Positions 25,289 through 33,294 of a stretch of 36,786 nt of DNA are shown one piece after another (position 1 is the stretch's first letter; each line of letters begins with the position of its first letter). A program made the translations under genes and the position numbers. The stretch is taken from NCBI GenBank assembly GCA_043798375.1, contig JAZDOS010000055.1:1-36786 (forward strand), in the 5' to 3' direction. Source of the stretch: JAPLMI01 sp043798375. GTDB lineage: Bacteria > Omnitrophota > Gorgyraeia > 2-01-FULL-45-10. Under the pieces are notes generated by a model. The model was not told where the DNA came from, did not search any database, and saw nothing but the letters and a program-made list of their open reading frames with translations.

Positions 25289-25702
25289 TTACCCCTTTCC
25301 GAGATCCTTTATTTGAAGATTTATAAATTTCAACGTGACGATCTTGTCCAGATATTCGAGGCTTAAAGGCTTTGTTATATAATCGTCGGCGCCTGCCGAT
25401 AACGCCTCGTTGATAACATCGTCATCCTTTACGCCGGTTACCATGATAACGACGATATCCTTATCGATCTCTTTTATAACTTTGAGCGCTTCCATGCCGC
25501 TCATGCCGCGCATGTTTATGTCGAGGAGCACGATACGCGGCCTCTCTTTCTTCACTATCTCGATTGCCTCCCTGCCGCTGGTCGCGTTAAGGACCTCGTA
25601 ATTGCGCGCGGAGAAGAATTCGTAGAAGAACGAGTCGATGCCCATCTGGTCATCGACCGTGAGTATCTTGCATATCGGCTTTTGGCCGTTATTGTTCTTC
25701 AT
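25289..25702 (-). CDS. Stand-alone CheY-like response regulator receiver
   Basis: A 137-residue single receiver domain. The acidic pair D17/D18, phospho-acceptor D61 (LLDINM), T89 (MVTG) and K111 (ITKPLS) are all present. No output domain follows; only a short helical tail (LKFINLQIKDLGKG). I start it at ATG 25702 (MKNNNGQKP); the frame runs further upstream only because it enters tRNA-Gly. It lies 6 bp after the tRNA and 3 bp before moxR, so phosphorylation may feed directly into the MoxR/Bat system. No histidine kinase is in the window. Confidence 0.92.
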   Translation of the reverse strand: MKNNNGQKPICKILTVDDQMGIDSFFYEFFSARNYEVLNATSGREAIEIVKKERPRIVLLDINMRGMSGMEALKVIKEIDKDIVVIMVTGVKDDDVINEALSAGADDYITKPLSLEYLDKIVTLKFINLQIKDLGKG

Positions 25703-25708
25703 AAAAAT

Positions 25709-25782
25709 TGGAGCGGGAGATGGGAATCGAACCCACACAACGAGCTTGGAAGGCTCGTGTTCTACCATTGAACTACTCCCGC
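25709..25782 (-). tRNA. tRNA-Gly (anticodon TCC)
   Basis: The minus strand starts GCGGGAGTAGTTCAATGGTA. Acceptor arms GCGGGAG and CTCCCGC pair. The anticodon stem CGAGC/GCTCG encloses CTTCCAA, giving anticodon TCC. The T arm has GGTTCGATTCC and CCA is encoded. It is 34 bp downstream of the PilX-like gene and 6 bp upstream of the receiver gene. Confidence 0.97.
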
Positions 25783-25816
25783 GAGTATTCTCTGCCTAAA
25801 GCTTGTCCCGAACGAT

Positions 25817-27151
25817 TTATTGCGTTATCTCCTGCCAGGATGAAACGCTGCTGGATTCAAAAACCGGCGATACATTTAACAGGTCAAGATCAAAATGCAA
25901 AGCTGCCTGGGTCCCGCAGTGGATCGTTTTGCTGGAAACGGAACCGAATATCTCGCCTTGCGTTGTCAATGTGACATCGGCGTTAGGCGCGTATATGGCT
26001 CCGTAAAAATCGGCCTGGGTTGTCAGATTGATGGCGGAGCCCGTGGAATATATCATCAGGTTCTTCGGCACGCCATAGTTATTCACGTCTCCCTGCGTAT
26101 TAACATACATGTTGCCGCCGTCTAAAACGATCCTTGTTGGGCTTGTAGCCGTGATATTTAAATCCGCCTGCGTTCCGACATTTATGGCGCCGCTATCGAC
26201 GTAAATCGTGGACGGCCCCGTGACGGTCAGAACTGCCTGCGTATCCAATGTGAGCGATGTGAAATGATATGTCCCCCCGGGAAGCGTCGCCGTCTTCTGT
26301 GCACCCAGAGTGAAATCATACCCGTTCAAAGGATCGGGGTCGTTAATATCGCCTTTCTGGATATTGCCGTTATCGTTACTTCCGTTTTTTAAGCCGTCAA
26401 GATAACTCTGCGGGATAGGGTCAAGAACGATAGGAGCCGCCAGCGTCCCCCAGGCGCCGGTAACGCCCGACGGTTTTGATGAAAAAGGGAAATCCGCGCC
26501 CGGATGCGCGTCGCCATAAACCTTTGCTTGCGTACCAAGCACTATCGAACCGTTCGTCGATATGTTGCCGTTTGAGTTGGTGTGCGTTTGGTCATAGGTC
26601 CCGTTGGCGGAATTGTAAGAATCTATTTTATCCTGCGTGCCCAGCGTAATGGCTCCGGCACCGTTGCCGACGGCGCTGAAAACTTTTGAAAAGTTATGCT
26701 TTGCATATGTGACCTTGACCACCTTCTTTTCATCAGCCGAAACTCGATCCGGCACATAACCCGTAGCCGTGACGGCGGCGCTCATTCCGTCCGGAGAGAT
26801 CGAAACGTTTATATCGTAGTCGCCGATGGCAACGCCGGCCTCGGTTTTAAAAGCATCGACAGAGGTTGTGATGATCTGGTTGCCGTCCGCATCCACGCTT
26901 TTATTCCATCCGTCGAACGCGCCGGCATTATAGCTTATTTCCCAGAGCGCCCTGTCGACCCCTGCCTCCGCCAGATCAAGGGCGGCGGTTGAGTTATAAA
27001 TTTTTGCCATAAACCTGTATTCCGCCGCGACCCTGGCTACGTAAGCCACCGTAATAATAAGTAAAATAGAGCTGAATAAAAGCGAGGTGATCAGCACAAA
27101 ACCTCTCTCTTTATTTATAATCGCCGCCGCCTGTTCTTTTAATTTTAACAT
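25817..27151 (-). CDS. PilX-like pseudopilin with TQ-ladder repeat domain
   Basis: A 444-residue protein. Near the N-terminus it has a prepilin-like junction and helix (ERGFVLITSLLFSSILLIIT) and the PilX-type AALDLAEAGVDRALWEI. The C-terminal 270 residues form a repetitive beta-rich region in which the motif [L/V/C]-x-T-Q-[A/G/D] recurs eight times (LGTQDK, LGTQAK, LDTQAV, VGTQAD, VNTQGD, LTTQAD, LTTQGE, CGTQAA), suggesting a beta-solenoid with a stacked Gln ladder. It may be a surface or pilus-tip protein. It is last of three prepilin-like genes, 4 bp after the PilW-like gene. No pilus assembly gene is visible here. Confidence 0.72.
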   Translation of the reverse strand: MLKLKEQAAAIINKERGFVLITSLLFSSILLIITVAYVARVAAEYRFMAKIYNSTAALDLAEAGVDRALWEISYNAGAFDGWNKSVDADGNQIITTSVDAFKTEAGVAIGDYDINVSISPDGMSAAVTATGYVPDRVSADEKKVVKVTYAKHNFSKVFSAVGNGAGAITLGTQDKIDSYNSANGTYDQTHTNSNGNISTNGSIVLGTQAKVYGDAHPGADFPFSSKPSGVTGAWGTLAAPIVLDPIPQSYLDGLKNGSNDNGNIQKGDINDPDPLNGYDFTLGAQKTATLPGGTYHFTSLTLDTQAVLTVTGPSTIYVDSGAINVGTQADLNITATSPTRIVLDGGNMYVNTQGDVNNYGVPKNLMIYSTGSAINLTTQADFYGAIYAPNADVTLTTQGEIFGSVSSKTIHCGTQAALHFDLDLLNVSPVFESSSVSSWQEITQ

Positions 27152-27155
27152 ATAA

Positions 27156-27791
27156 TCATTTATTGCGCAATTTGACTAACATGGTCGGGGTAATCTGCGG
27201 AGTCATCGTTCCCGCTCCGCTCAAATCAATTATCGTTTGATTAATGGGTAAGCGTAGAGCGATGGTGTTAAGGGTGGGCAGTTCTGAGCTGTTATAATAC
27301 GACAGCGGGTGGCCGCCGGAGCTGAGCGTTAGCTGGTCGCAATAACGGGCTATGACGCGGTTCTCATATATTCTGCTGGTCGGCGCAGGCCCTGTTGTAT
27401 TCGGCAGCACGATCCGGTAGAGATCTCTATCCTGTACCAGATAAATGATTTCGTCATATTCGGAGCCTATGACATTCCCCGAGCTGTCTATGGACGGGAC
27501 CTTGAGGACAATTACCTGGTCGCCGGTTGTGTAAGTAACGTAAGTGTTGGGATCCGTACAGCTTGCATCCACCTGCGCCGCGCACCTGATATCCCTCGAC
27601 ATCAGCGCTACCGCTATCCTTGAATTCGCATAAACGTCTAAAAAGGCATTACCGATAACGAATGTTTTATTATAGAATATGTAGAGTGAGAATGCGGCAA
27701 CGAACACAACAACTGTAATAAACAGCGCTATCTGGACCTCGACTAACGAGAAGGCCCTGTTCCGTTTATTTAAATTTTCCGGTATCTTCAT
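27156..27791 (-). CDS. PilW-like prepilin
   Basis: A 211-residue protein with a type IV prepilin N-terminus: a short basic leader ending NKRNRA, then FSLVEVQIALFITVVVFVAA, in which the +5 Glu is present. The preceding residue is Ala rather than the more usual Gly. The globular part has two cysteines (RCAAQVDASC) and a QVIVLKVP...EYDEIIYLVQDRDLYRIV block like PilW-type minor pilins. It sits between the PilV- and PilX-like genes. Confidence 0.75.
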   Translation of the reverse strand: MKIPENLNKRNRAFSLVEVQIALFITVVVFVAAFSLYIFYNKTFVIGNAFLDVYANSRIAVALMSRDIRCAAQVDASCTDPNTYVTYTTGDQVIVLKVPSIDSSGNVIGSEYDEIIYLVQDRDLYRIVLPNTTGPAPTSRIYENRVIARYCDQLTLSSGGHPLSYYNSSELPTLNTIALRLPINQTIIDLSGAGTMTPQITPTMLVKLRNK

Positions 27792-27799
27792 CTCATCCG

Positions 27800-28225
27800 T
27801 TACTGTTTATTAATGCCGTTGCGGCTTATTAATGTCAGAATCGTTTTTTGTAACGTAGGCCCGCTTGTAGAACTCCAGCTTACGGTAACCGAAACCCTCT
27901 GTATATTACTATCGCCATAAACAGCGTCGAGCGTCACCGCACAGGCCGGATTCGTCAAATAAGCGAAGCCGGCGGGAAGGTTGGCCGCGACCCAGGACGG
28001 GTTAATGGCCAGGATGGCGTCGAAAGGCAGCCCCCTTATCTTCTCAATTTCTTCCTGGGCGGCTAATGTCGCGATCGCCTTTTCCCTGTTTTGATTAATG
28101 AAGGGGAACTGCGTGTAAATGGCCAACCCCGTGGAAAGGAGGCATATGGCTAAAATACTGCAGGCCGCAAAAGCCTCAATAACGGTAAAACCTTTTTTAT
28201 TTGATAAAAATATTTTTTTCCGCAT
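27800..28225 (-). CDS. PilV-like prepilin
   Basis: A 141-residue protein with a clear prepilin signal: MRKKIFLSNKKG, cleavage, FTVIEAFAACSILAICLLST. A PilV-like feature is QEEIEKIRGLPFDAILAINP. The frame is open upstream to 28285, but that region begins with TTG and overlaps the promoter, so ATG 28225 is chosen; it gives a normal 12-residue leader. It is the first gene of the prepilin cluster. Confidence 0.78.
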   Translation of the reverse strand: MRKKIFLSNKKGFTVIEAFAACSILAICLLSTGLAIYTQFPFINQNREKAIATLAAQEEIEKIRGLPFDAILAINPSWVAANLPAGFAYLTNPACAVTLDAVYGDSNIQRVSVTVSWSSTSGPTLQKTILTLISRNGINKQ

Positions 28226-28273
28226 ACTGTTAGGCCGATATTTCCGCAAGATTTTTGATTGGTATCGGAGATA

Positions 28274-28302
28274 AGTATACCTCAATATGTAAAATTTTGC
28301 AA
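28274..28302 (-). promoter_or_regulatory. Sigma70-type promoter of the prepilin cluster
   Basis: On the minus strand TTGCAA (28297-28302), a 17-bp spacer and TATACT (28274-28279). Transcription would start near 28267, giving a leader of about 42 nt before the PilV-like ATG at 28225. This also argues that translation does not begin at the in-frame TTG at 28285, which lies between the two promoter boxes. Confidence 0.7.
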
Positions 28303-28346
28303 TATTATCCGGGCCAAGTGCGGGAAGCTGAAGGGCGTGCTGAAAA

Positions 28347-31300
28347 TTACGCGGCGGTTTTGATATTTTTTTCTATGAGGGCGTTGATTCTGCCAAGTTC
28401 ATTGACATTTATCTTAGGCATGGCAAATAGCATGGTTTTGGCAAATTCGGCTATATCTTTAACGCTTGATGTTATTTCTTTTCCGGTAACAAAAATGTAG
28501 GCATCGATAAGAGGTCTTATATTATTTTCCTCGATAGCCTGCTCAAGGGCCCTCAAGGCAAGCATGATATTCTCCGGCTGGACCGCATTGCCTTCCCCTT
28601 CCTGGGGGGTAAATGCAAGAGCCGGCAGATGTAATTCATCCTGGACTCTTTTTACAAGCTCAAGGTTTGGACAGGCAACGTCGAATTTAAAGTTATCGGG
28701 ATTATAGTCTTTTCCGTATATGTCCCTATATGTTTCGCGCGCTTTTTGTATCGTATTTTTTACCTGCTCTATAAAATCGCTTGAGGCGTCGGTTTTAAGC
28801 TTAAGCATCTTTTCGCTATATTTCATCCCTCTCATACCGCTATCTAGCCTGTTCAGCATGCCTTGCTGACTATCCGGCAGAGTTGAAGGCGCGGCAATAT
28901 GACAGAGAACTTTATTTGAAGCTCTTGGGGTGTATTTGAGGTTTTCGGTGTGAATTCTCTCGGCCTCGGTTTGGGCTGATACAACTTTTAGCGGGGACAC
29001 ATCCGCTTTTTGCGGTGCCCGCTTTTGAGGGCCGGTTATCGGAGGCAAAGGCTGGTCCTTCGAGATATGCTCATCCGGCCCTTCATCCGGCATATAATTG
29101 TGCTGCCCGCCCGGGGGCTCGCTGCCGGGCTTCTTCGGGGTTTTCGCGAAGAGATCCTCACCGCCTGACTGATAAGAAACCTGCCAGTTCTGTGTGTCTT
29201 TCTTCAAATCATCGATGAATTCATCGATCTTCTCCCTCGTAACGTGCTGCATGATCACGATATGAACGCGATCGCCGCTCGGGGCAAGCTGCCATTTATC
29301 TATCAGCTCTTCGGACGGCCTGGCGAATACCACAATGTTGGAAAATTCATTCAGCTCCGGCTGATACCCCATATCGCGCAATTTGCGGTGAAGATATTTC
29401 GCGTTTTCCACGCATAAATTGGCCTCGTTTTTGAAGCCTTCGCGTCCTTTTTTCATGGCGGCGTACCAGAGATAGAATAAGACGTATCCCGTTTTGGCCG
29501 TCAGGAGCTTTTCCGCCGGCACCGTTAAATTTTTTCCGGCGTATTCTTTGCGCACCATGAATATGCCTGACGGCATCGGAAGCCCCGGGAATTTATGGGC
29601 CGATATGGCGACGCTGTGGACGTCATTCTTAAGGTCTATTTTCGGCGCGCCCCGAAGGAACGGCAGCGTCATCCCGAAAAGGGCGGCGTCGCAGTGGATG
29701 TAATAATCGGTAATTTTGTTCCGCTTCAGAATCTCAATGACTTTCTGCGGGTTATCCACTGCGCCTTTCATGGTCGTGCCGATATTGAGGTTTAAGATGA
29801 CCGGACAATCACGGCCGGCCAATATCGCTTCTTCCAGCTTGGCGTAATCGATCTCGCCGTTCGGTAAAGACGGGATCTTTCTTGCCTCCATGCCGAGGAC
29901 ACGGCCTACCTTGACTATCGAATAATGCGAATCCTCGCTGTAATACAGTATTCCGCGGGGAAATCGCTCCCTCGCCGCCAGTAATCCTATCATGTTGCCC
30001 CAGGTCCCGCCGGCGGTTATTCCGCTGAAAACATCCTTATCTTCGACGCCGTACAGTCCCGCAAAAAAGTCGAGCGCCTTCTTACCGAAGCGCCCTGCGT
30101 CCTCTTTTCTTAATATATACTTAAACAGGTTCCGCAGGGCGGCGTACGAGTCTTCGTTATCCGCAATGTTAGCCGGAAATCCCAAAAACCTTTCCGTAAG
30201 ATTTTTCATCCGCGCTTCAAGCTCATCCAGGCGGGCAAGGACTTCTTCGGAAGGTTTATACATGACGGATTCGCCCACGTTAATCTCTTCCGGAGATATC
30301 GTCTCCGGCTCTGGCGCGCTGCGGGAAAAATCTTTCAAAAGGTCGTTCATGAACTCCGCTATCTCTATTCTGCTCAAATAAGGTATCGCCTCAAAACACG
30401 ATTCATTCCCGTGGGATAATAACCCCCATTTCCTGCGGACTTCATAGGAGGGTTGTTTGAATATTATCGCGTCACCGCGCTCATTAAGCCGGCATGGGTA
30501 GCCGCGGCTTTTAAGCTCCCCGTCCAAATATCGGCAAACCTCGGCCGCCCGGTTTGCCCTGGCCCTGAATCCCTCGCGGCCCAGGACTTTCGTCGCGAAC
30601 CACAGATAAAGAGGGGCATGGCCGCTGCGCGAGCCGGGAATGGTCGTGTCTAAAGTATTCACGTATTCGGCCCTCTCCTGCCCGCGTAAAATATTCCGCC
30701 TGTATTCCCTTCTTGTCAGGATAATCGCTCCCGGGATCGGCGAGCCCGCAAAGCGGTCAACCGGCAGGGTCATGCTGTCCGCGCCATGCTCGAAATCTAT
30801 TTTTGGGGCGCCTTCCAGGAATGACTGCCCTATACACAAAGGGGACATGCTGTAATGGATATGTTTTTGTTTTATGCCGGCGCGGCCTAAAATCCCCTTG
30901 ACCTTCCCCAGATTATCAACGGCGCCCAGAAGCCTGCCGGCATTGAGACAAACTATCGCCGGGTTTCCCGCGCTTTCTTTAGCCTTTTCTTCCAAATCAT
31001 CGTAATCTATCTCGCCGCCGGGCGATGACTTGATAAGCCTGATCCTGTTTTCATTCACCCCTAATACGCGCAGTGAATGGTAGAGAATGTCGTCCACCTG
31101 ATTGGAGAGGTAGTATATCGCGTTTCTGGGAAACCGGCTGCGGGCGATAAGCATCGCGTAAAGTTCGGCCTGCTGGCTCGTGATTGTCACGTACCCGCAA
31201 TATCGCCCGGGGATCTTAAAATGCTCTGCCCAGAACTCAAGGACCTCCCGTTCCTCTTCTTTCGTATTGTTCCTTACGTAAGTCTCTTCGTCCGCCTCGC

Positions 31301-31988
31301 CCAGGTTATTCAACTGATACTTGTAAAAGCGCGTCAAAATGCCGAAGATATGATCCGCTTTCGGGACACGTCCTTCGATTTCCTTCTCGAACTCCGTCAA
31401 TTCTTTCTCTATTTCATCTTCCGCCGGCGTAGCGGGATTGATAAACCATACCCCCTCAAGCCCAGGGCAGTCGAGATGACCGATGTCGGCACCGTTCTTG
31501 ATACCGAACCTTTTCAATTCCTCGCGGTCTTCCACGGTAAAGCCGGCGCTATCGGTGTAGTCCATGAGAAATAGCACTCCGATCTTTATGTCTTCTTTTT
31601 TAAAGTCAAAAACGGCGAGAGTGTATCGTTTCCCGCTGGTTAAGCTGCCATTTTCGACAGTCCTGTCTATCTCCACCGCCTCGCCCTGCAATCTTTTGCG
31701 CAATTCATTATTCAACCTTGCGACATGGCCCTCCCGTACTTCTCCGGCCCTGACAAGGTTTCTCAACTCGCCTATTGCATACATTAGCGTTGTACGATCT
31801 TGAAAATTCGAGAGGTGTTTATCGAGGAAAGGTTTAAGCCTTAACTCCGGAGCAAGCGTGGCGTTCTGTGAAGGATTTAATAACCTGAAAGAATCTGCCC
31901 AAGTAATATCATTGACCGGAAATGCCCATAGCAGCGCTATGGCTATAGCCTTAAATAATATGCTATATCGGCACTTATATACAAACAT
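28347..31988 (-). CDS. Exported-looking tandem PLP-decarboxylase protein, first domain degenerate
   Basis: A 1213-residue protein. It starts with a hydrophobic signal-like segment (ILFKAIAIALLWAFPVNDIT WA), then a region (about 40-180) with LRLKPFLDKHLSNFQDR and HLDCPGLEGVWFI. Two homologous histidine-decarboxylase-like group II PLP domains follow, at about 250-555 and 600-920. Domain 2 keeps AGGTWGN, SHYS (H688), HCDAA (D767) and SAHK (K799, the PLP lysine). In domain 1 the equivalents are SQQAELY, VDDILY, HYSMS and PVDR, so D and K are both lost. The C-terminal 290 residues, after a Pro-rich linker, are helical and unrecognised. It has its own promoter. The substrate is not predictable from sequence. 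Confidence 0.8.
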   Translation of the reverse strand: MFVYKCRYSILFKAIAIALLWAFPVNDITWADSFRLLNPSQNATLAPELRLKPFLDKHLSNFQDRTTLMYAIGELRNLVRAGEVREGHVARLNNELRKRLQGEAVEIDRTVENGSLTSGKRYTLAVFDFKKEDIKIGVLFLMDYTDSAGFTVEDREELKRFGIKNGADIGHLDCPGLEGVWFINPATPAEDEIEKELTEFEKEIEGRVPKADHIFGILTRFYKYQLNNLGEADEETYVRNNTKEEEREVLEFWAEHFKIPGRYCGYVTITSQQAELYAMLIARSRFPRNAIYYLSNQVDDILYHSLRVLGVNENRIRLIKSSPGGEIDYDDLEEKAKESAGNPAIVCLNAGRLLGAVDNLGKVKGILGRAGIKQKHIHYSMSPLCIGQSFLEGAPKIDFEHGADSMTLPVDRFAGSPIPGAIILTRREYRRNILRGQERAEYVNTLDTTIPGSRSGHAPLYLWFATKVLGREGFRARANRAAEVCRYLDGELKSRGYPCRLNERGDAIIFKQPSYEVRRKWGLLSHGNESCFEAIPYLSRIEIAEFMNDLLKDFSRSAPEPETISPEEINVGESVMYKPSEEVLARLDELEARMKNLTERFLGFPANIADNEDSYAALRNLFKYILRKEDAGRFGKKALDFFAGLYGVEDKDVFSGITAGGTWGNMIGLLAARERFPRGILYYSEDSHYSIVKVGRVLGMEARKIPSLPNGEIDYAKLEEAILAGRDCPVILNLNIGTTMKGAVDNPQKVIEILKRNKITDYYIHCDAALFGMTLPFLRGAPKIDLKNDVHSVAISAHKFPGLPMPSGIFMVRKEYAGKNLTVPAEKLLTAKTGYVLFYLWYAAMKKGREGFKNEANLCVENAKYLHRKLRDMGYQPELNEFSNIVVFARPSEELIDKWQLAPSGDRVHIVIMQHVTREKIDEFIDDLKKDTQNWQVSYQSGGEDLFAKTPKKPGSEPPGGQHNYMPDEGPDEHISKDQPLPPITGPQKRAPQKADVSPLKVVSAQTEAERIHTENLKYTPRASNKVLCHIAAPSTLPDSQQGMLNRLDSGMRGMKYSEKMLKLKTDASSDFIEQVKNTIQKARETYRDIYGKDYNPDNFKFDVACPNLELVKRVQDELHLPALAFTPQEGEGNAVQPENIMLALRALEQAIEENNIRPLIDAYIFVTGKEITSSVKDIAEFAKTMLFAMPKINVNELGRINALIEKNIKTAA

Positions 31989-31998
31989 AGTATATAAG

Positions 31999-32026
31999 AT
32001 AATAACACAAGATTCTGTTAAGTCAA
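31999..32026 (-). promoter_or_regulatory. Promoter of the tandem PLP protein (near-leaderless)
   Basis: On the minus strand TTGACT (32021-32026), a 16-bp spacer and TATTAT (31999-32004). The start of transcription would fall near 31992, only about 4 nt before ATG 31988, so the mRNA would be essentially leaderless. No Shine-Dalgarno motif lies before the ATG, which agrees. Confidence 0.6.
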
Positions 32027-32063
32027 GAGAGAGATAGCTACCTTTTTTCGGCTTAACAGAAAT

Positions 32064-32170
32064 CTGGTGTGGTAATTTAGCGTAAAGAAGTATCTCGACG
32101 ATGTCGTAGGGGACATTTAAATGTCCCCTACGACGGGCTGCTTCTTTATGCTAAATTGTTACCTGGTGTG
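32064..32170. repeat. MITE-like palindrome flanked by 8-bp direct repeats
   Basis: The direct repeat CTGGTGTG is at 32064-32071 and 32163-32170. Between them are near-perfect inverted termini, GTAATTTAGCGTAAAGAAG from 32072 and, inverted, GTAACAATTTAGCATAAAG ending at 32162. At the centre is a perfect 32-bp palindrome (32103-32134; arm GTCGTAGGGGACATTT). With a possible target-site duplication and no gene inside, it resembles a miniature inverted-repeat element. The centre has a sister palindrome at 36060. Confidence 0.65.
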
Positions 32171-32213
32171 TCATCTAATAGTGCGCTAAGGGGTTACACG
32201 ATAGAGGTGGGGC

Positions 32214-32235
32214 GATGAGGGTTCGTTGCGAACTA
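32214..32235. repeat. GATGAGGGTTCG repeat, copy 1
   Basis: GATGAGGGTTCGTTGCGAAC plus TA lies directly at the stop codon of the nucleotidyltransferase gene. It differs from copy 2 (33241-33262) at one base in 22. The sequence can form a small stem, GTTCG with CGAAC. Confidence 0.65.
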
Positions 32236-32982
32236 TAGTCTCATATTATGACGCAGCATTTCCAATTCTTTTTTTAACGGCGTCCAATATTCAATATCCT
32301 TTTGCCGCTCTATTAACTCTTCTCCGCGAAGATCAGAATCAAGTTTTTGTAAATTCCGGTCAACAACCGATGATAAGAGAGGCCTGAAAGAGACGTTTTC
32401 TCTTAGAATTTCAGGGCGTTCTTTACCTAACCTAACGAGAGATTCGGAACTTCTACTCTCAAGAAGCCACCATTTTATCTTTTCCGCGGAAGGATTATTT
32501 TCGTTCAGAAGGATATCGTTTTCCACCAGGCGTTTAAGCATTAGCCAGTCCTTATCCCGCTGAGTTTTTTTGCTCTGAACAAGGTCTTTAAGCCCGACAA
32601 CATTTATAACGCCGACTTTTTTTATTGAAACTGTTTTTTTGCGTTCCCATAATTTATCAAACGGGCCGCATCCTCTCAATTTTGAAATCACATCGACGCG
32701 CAAGTCCCGCACATCTCTGGCTTTGCATCTAAAGTGGCAGGCATGGCCTCTTTCTAAATAAGATACCTCTAACGCGGGGACGTAAATAAGCTCCGCTTTC
32801 AGAGAATTTAACGCCTCTTTTAACCGTTCGAGATTATCATTCTCGCAAAGGATGGCAAAATCGGAATCACGGCTGAATTCGGCCGCGCCATAGATAATGC
32901 ACGCCTGCCCGCCTATCAACAAACTTTTAACCCTGTGTTTTCTGAAAGTAGAAAGGACTTTGAGAATCGGGTTCGGGGTCAA
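32233..32982 (-). CDS. MNT/AbiEii-type nucleotidyltransferase
   Basis: A 249-residue protein with the nucleotidyltransferase core LLIGGQACIIYGAAEFSRDS then DFAIL (GG motif and D39-x-D41). The acidic pair and following strand match MNT-like or AbiEii-like enzymes, which often act as toxins or antitoxins by transferring NMP groups. The rest is helical and charged (WLMLKRLVEND, KWWLLESRSSE). The start is TTG 32982, chosen because GGAGGAAG lies 3-6 bases before it and no ATG is suitable. It overlaps the upstream 63-residue ORF by 56 bp, so the two are one unit. The target is unknown. Confidence 0.75.
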   Translation of the reverse strand: MTPNPILKVLSTFRKHRVKSLLIGGQACIIYGAAEFSRDSDFAILCENDNLERLKEALNSLKAELIYVPALEVSYLERGHACHFRCKARDVRDLRVDVISKLRGCGPFDKLWERKKTVSIKKVGVINVVGLKDLVQSKKTQRDKDWLMLKRLVENDILLNENNPSAEKIKWWLLESRSSESLVRLGKERPEILRENVSFRPLLSSVVDRNLQKLDSDLRGEELIERQKDIEYWTPLKKELEMLRHNMRL

Positions 32983-33118
32983 GGCTTCCTCCTAATGACA
33001 AATAGAGCCGCCATAATTTGGTCGTCTCCAAAATACGCCGGCCGGGTGTGATGCTTAGCCATTCCATATCTTCATCCATGAATTCTGTATTTTTTTTCAT
33101 CGCAGATTTTCGCTTCAT
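32927..33118 (-). CDS. Small partner ORF of the nucleotidyltransferase
   Basis: A 63-residue protein, MKRKSAMKKNTEFMDEDMEW then LSITPGRRILETTKLWRLYL and SLGGSLDPEPDSQSPFYF. I do not recognise a named family. I start it at ATG 33118 because a promoter lies just upstream (33135-33162) and AAGG is about 7 bases before the ATG; the longer frame to 33205 would begin upstream of that promoter. Overlap of 56 bp with the nucleotidyltransferase suggests a two-gene module, possibly with this as the antitoxin or specificity partner. Confidence 0.65.
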   Translation of the reverse strand: MKRKSAMKKNTEFMDEDMEWLSITPGRRILETTKLWRLYLSLGGSLDPEPDSQSPFYFQKTQG

Positions 33119-33134
33119 TTTAAGCCTTGCTTTA

Positions 33135-33162
33135 ATTATAGCATAAAAACTATATTGTTCAA
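33135..33162 (-). promoter_or_regulatory. Promoter of the small ORF-nucleotidyltransferase module
   Basis: On the minus strand TTGAAC (33157-33162), 16 bp, TATAAT (33135-33140). The start of transcription would be near 33128, about 10 nt before ATG 33118. Repeat copy 2 lies shortly upstream. Confidence 0.7.
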
Positions 33163-33230
33163 GTGCTTCCCCTTCAGGTGTTTCCCCTTCAGGAAATTTG
33201 CCCACGGCAGCTTCAGTTTTCCTTTTGTCA

Positions 33231-33262
33231 TTCAGTTGGTGATGAGGGTTCGTTCCGAACTA
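33231..33262. repeat. AGTTGGTGATGAGGGTTCG repeat, copy 2
   Basis: TTCAGTTGGTGATGAGGGTT then CGTTCCGAACTA, 33 bp downstream of the RelE-like toxin stop and just before the next module's promoter. It matches copy 1 in the right half and copies 3 and 4 in the left half, linking all four into one family. Confidence 0.7.
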
Positions 33263-33294
33263 AACTCTCGCCTTTTTCACTAGTTCCCCGCTTT

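Noticed and set aside
25703..25768. Upstream extension of the receiver gene (MVEHEPSKLVVWVRFPSPAP)
   Set aside because: This stretch is tRNA-Gly read in frame; the true start is ATG 25702.
28226..28285. TTG-started extension of the PilV-like gene
   Set aside because: It runs through the promoter and would give an abnormally long prepilin leader.
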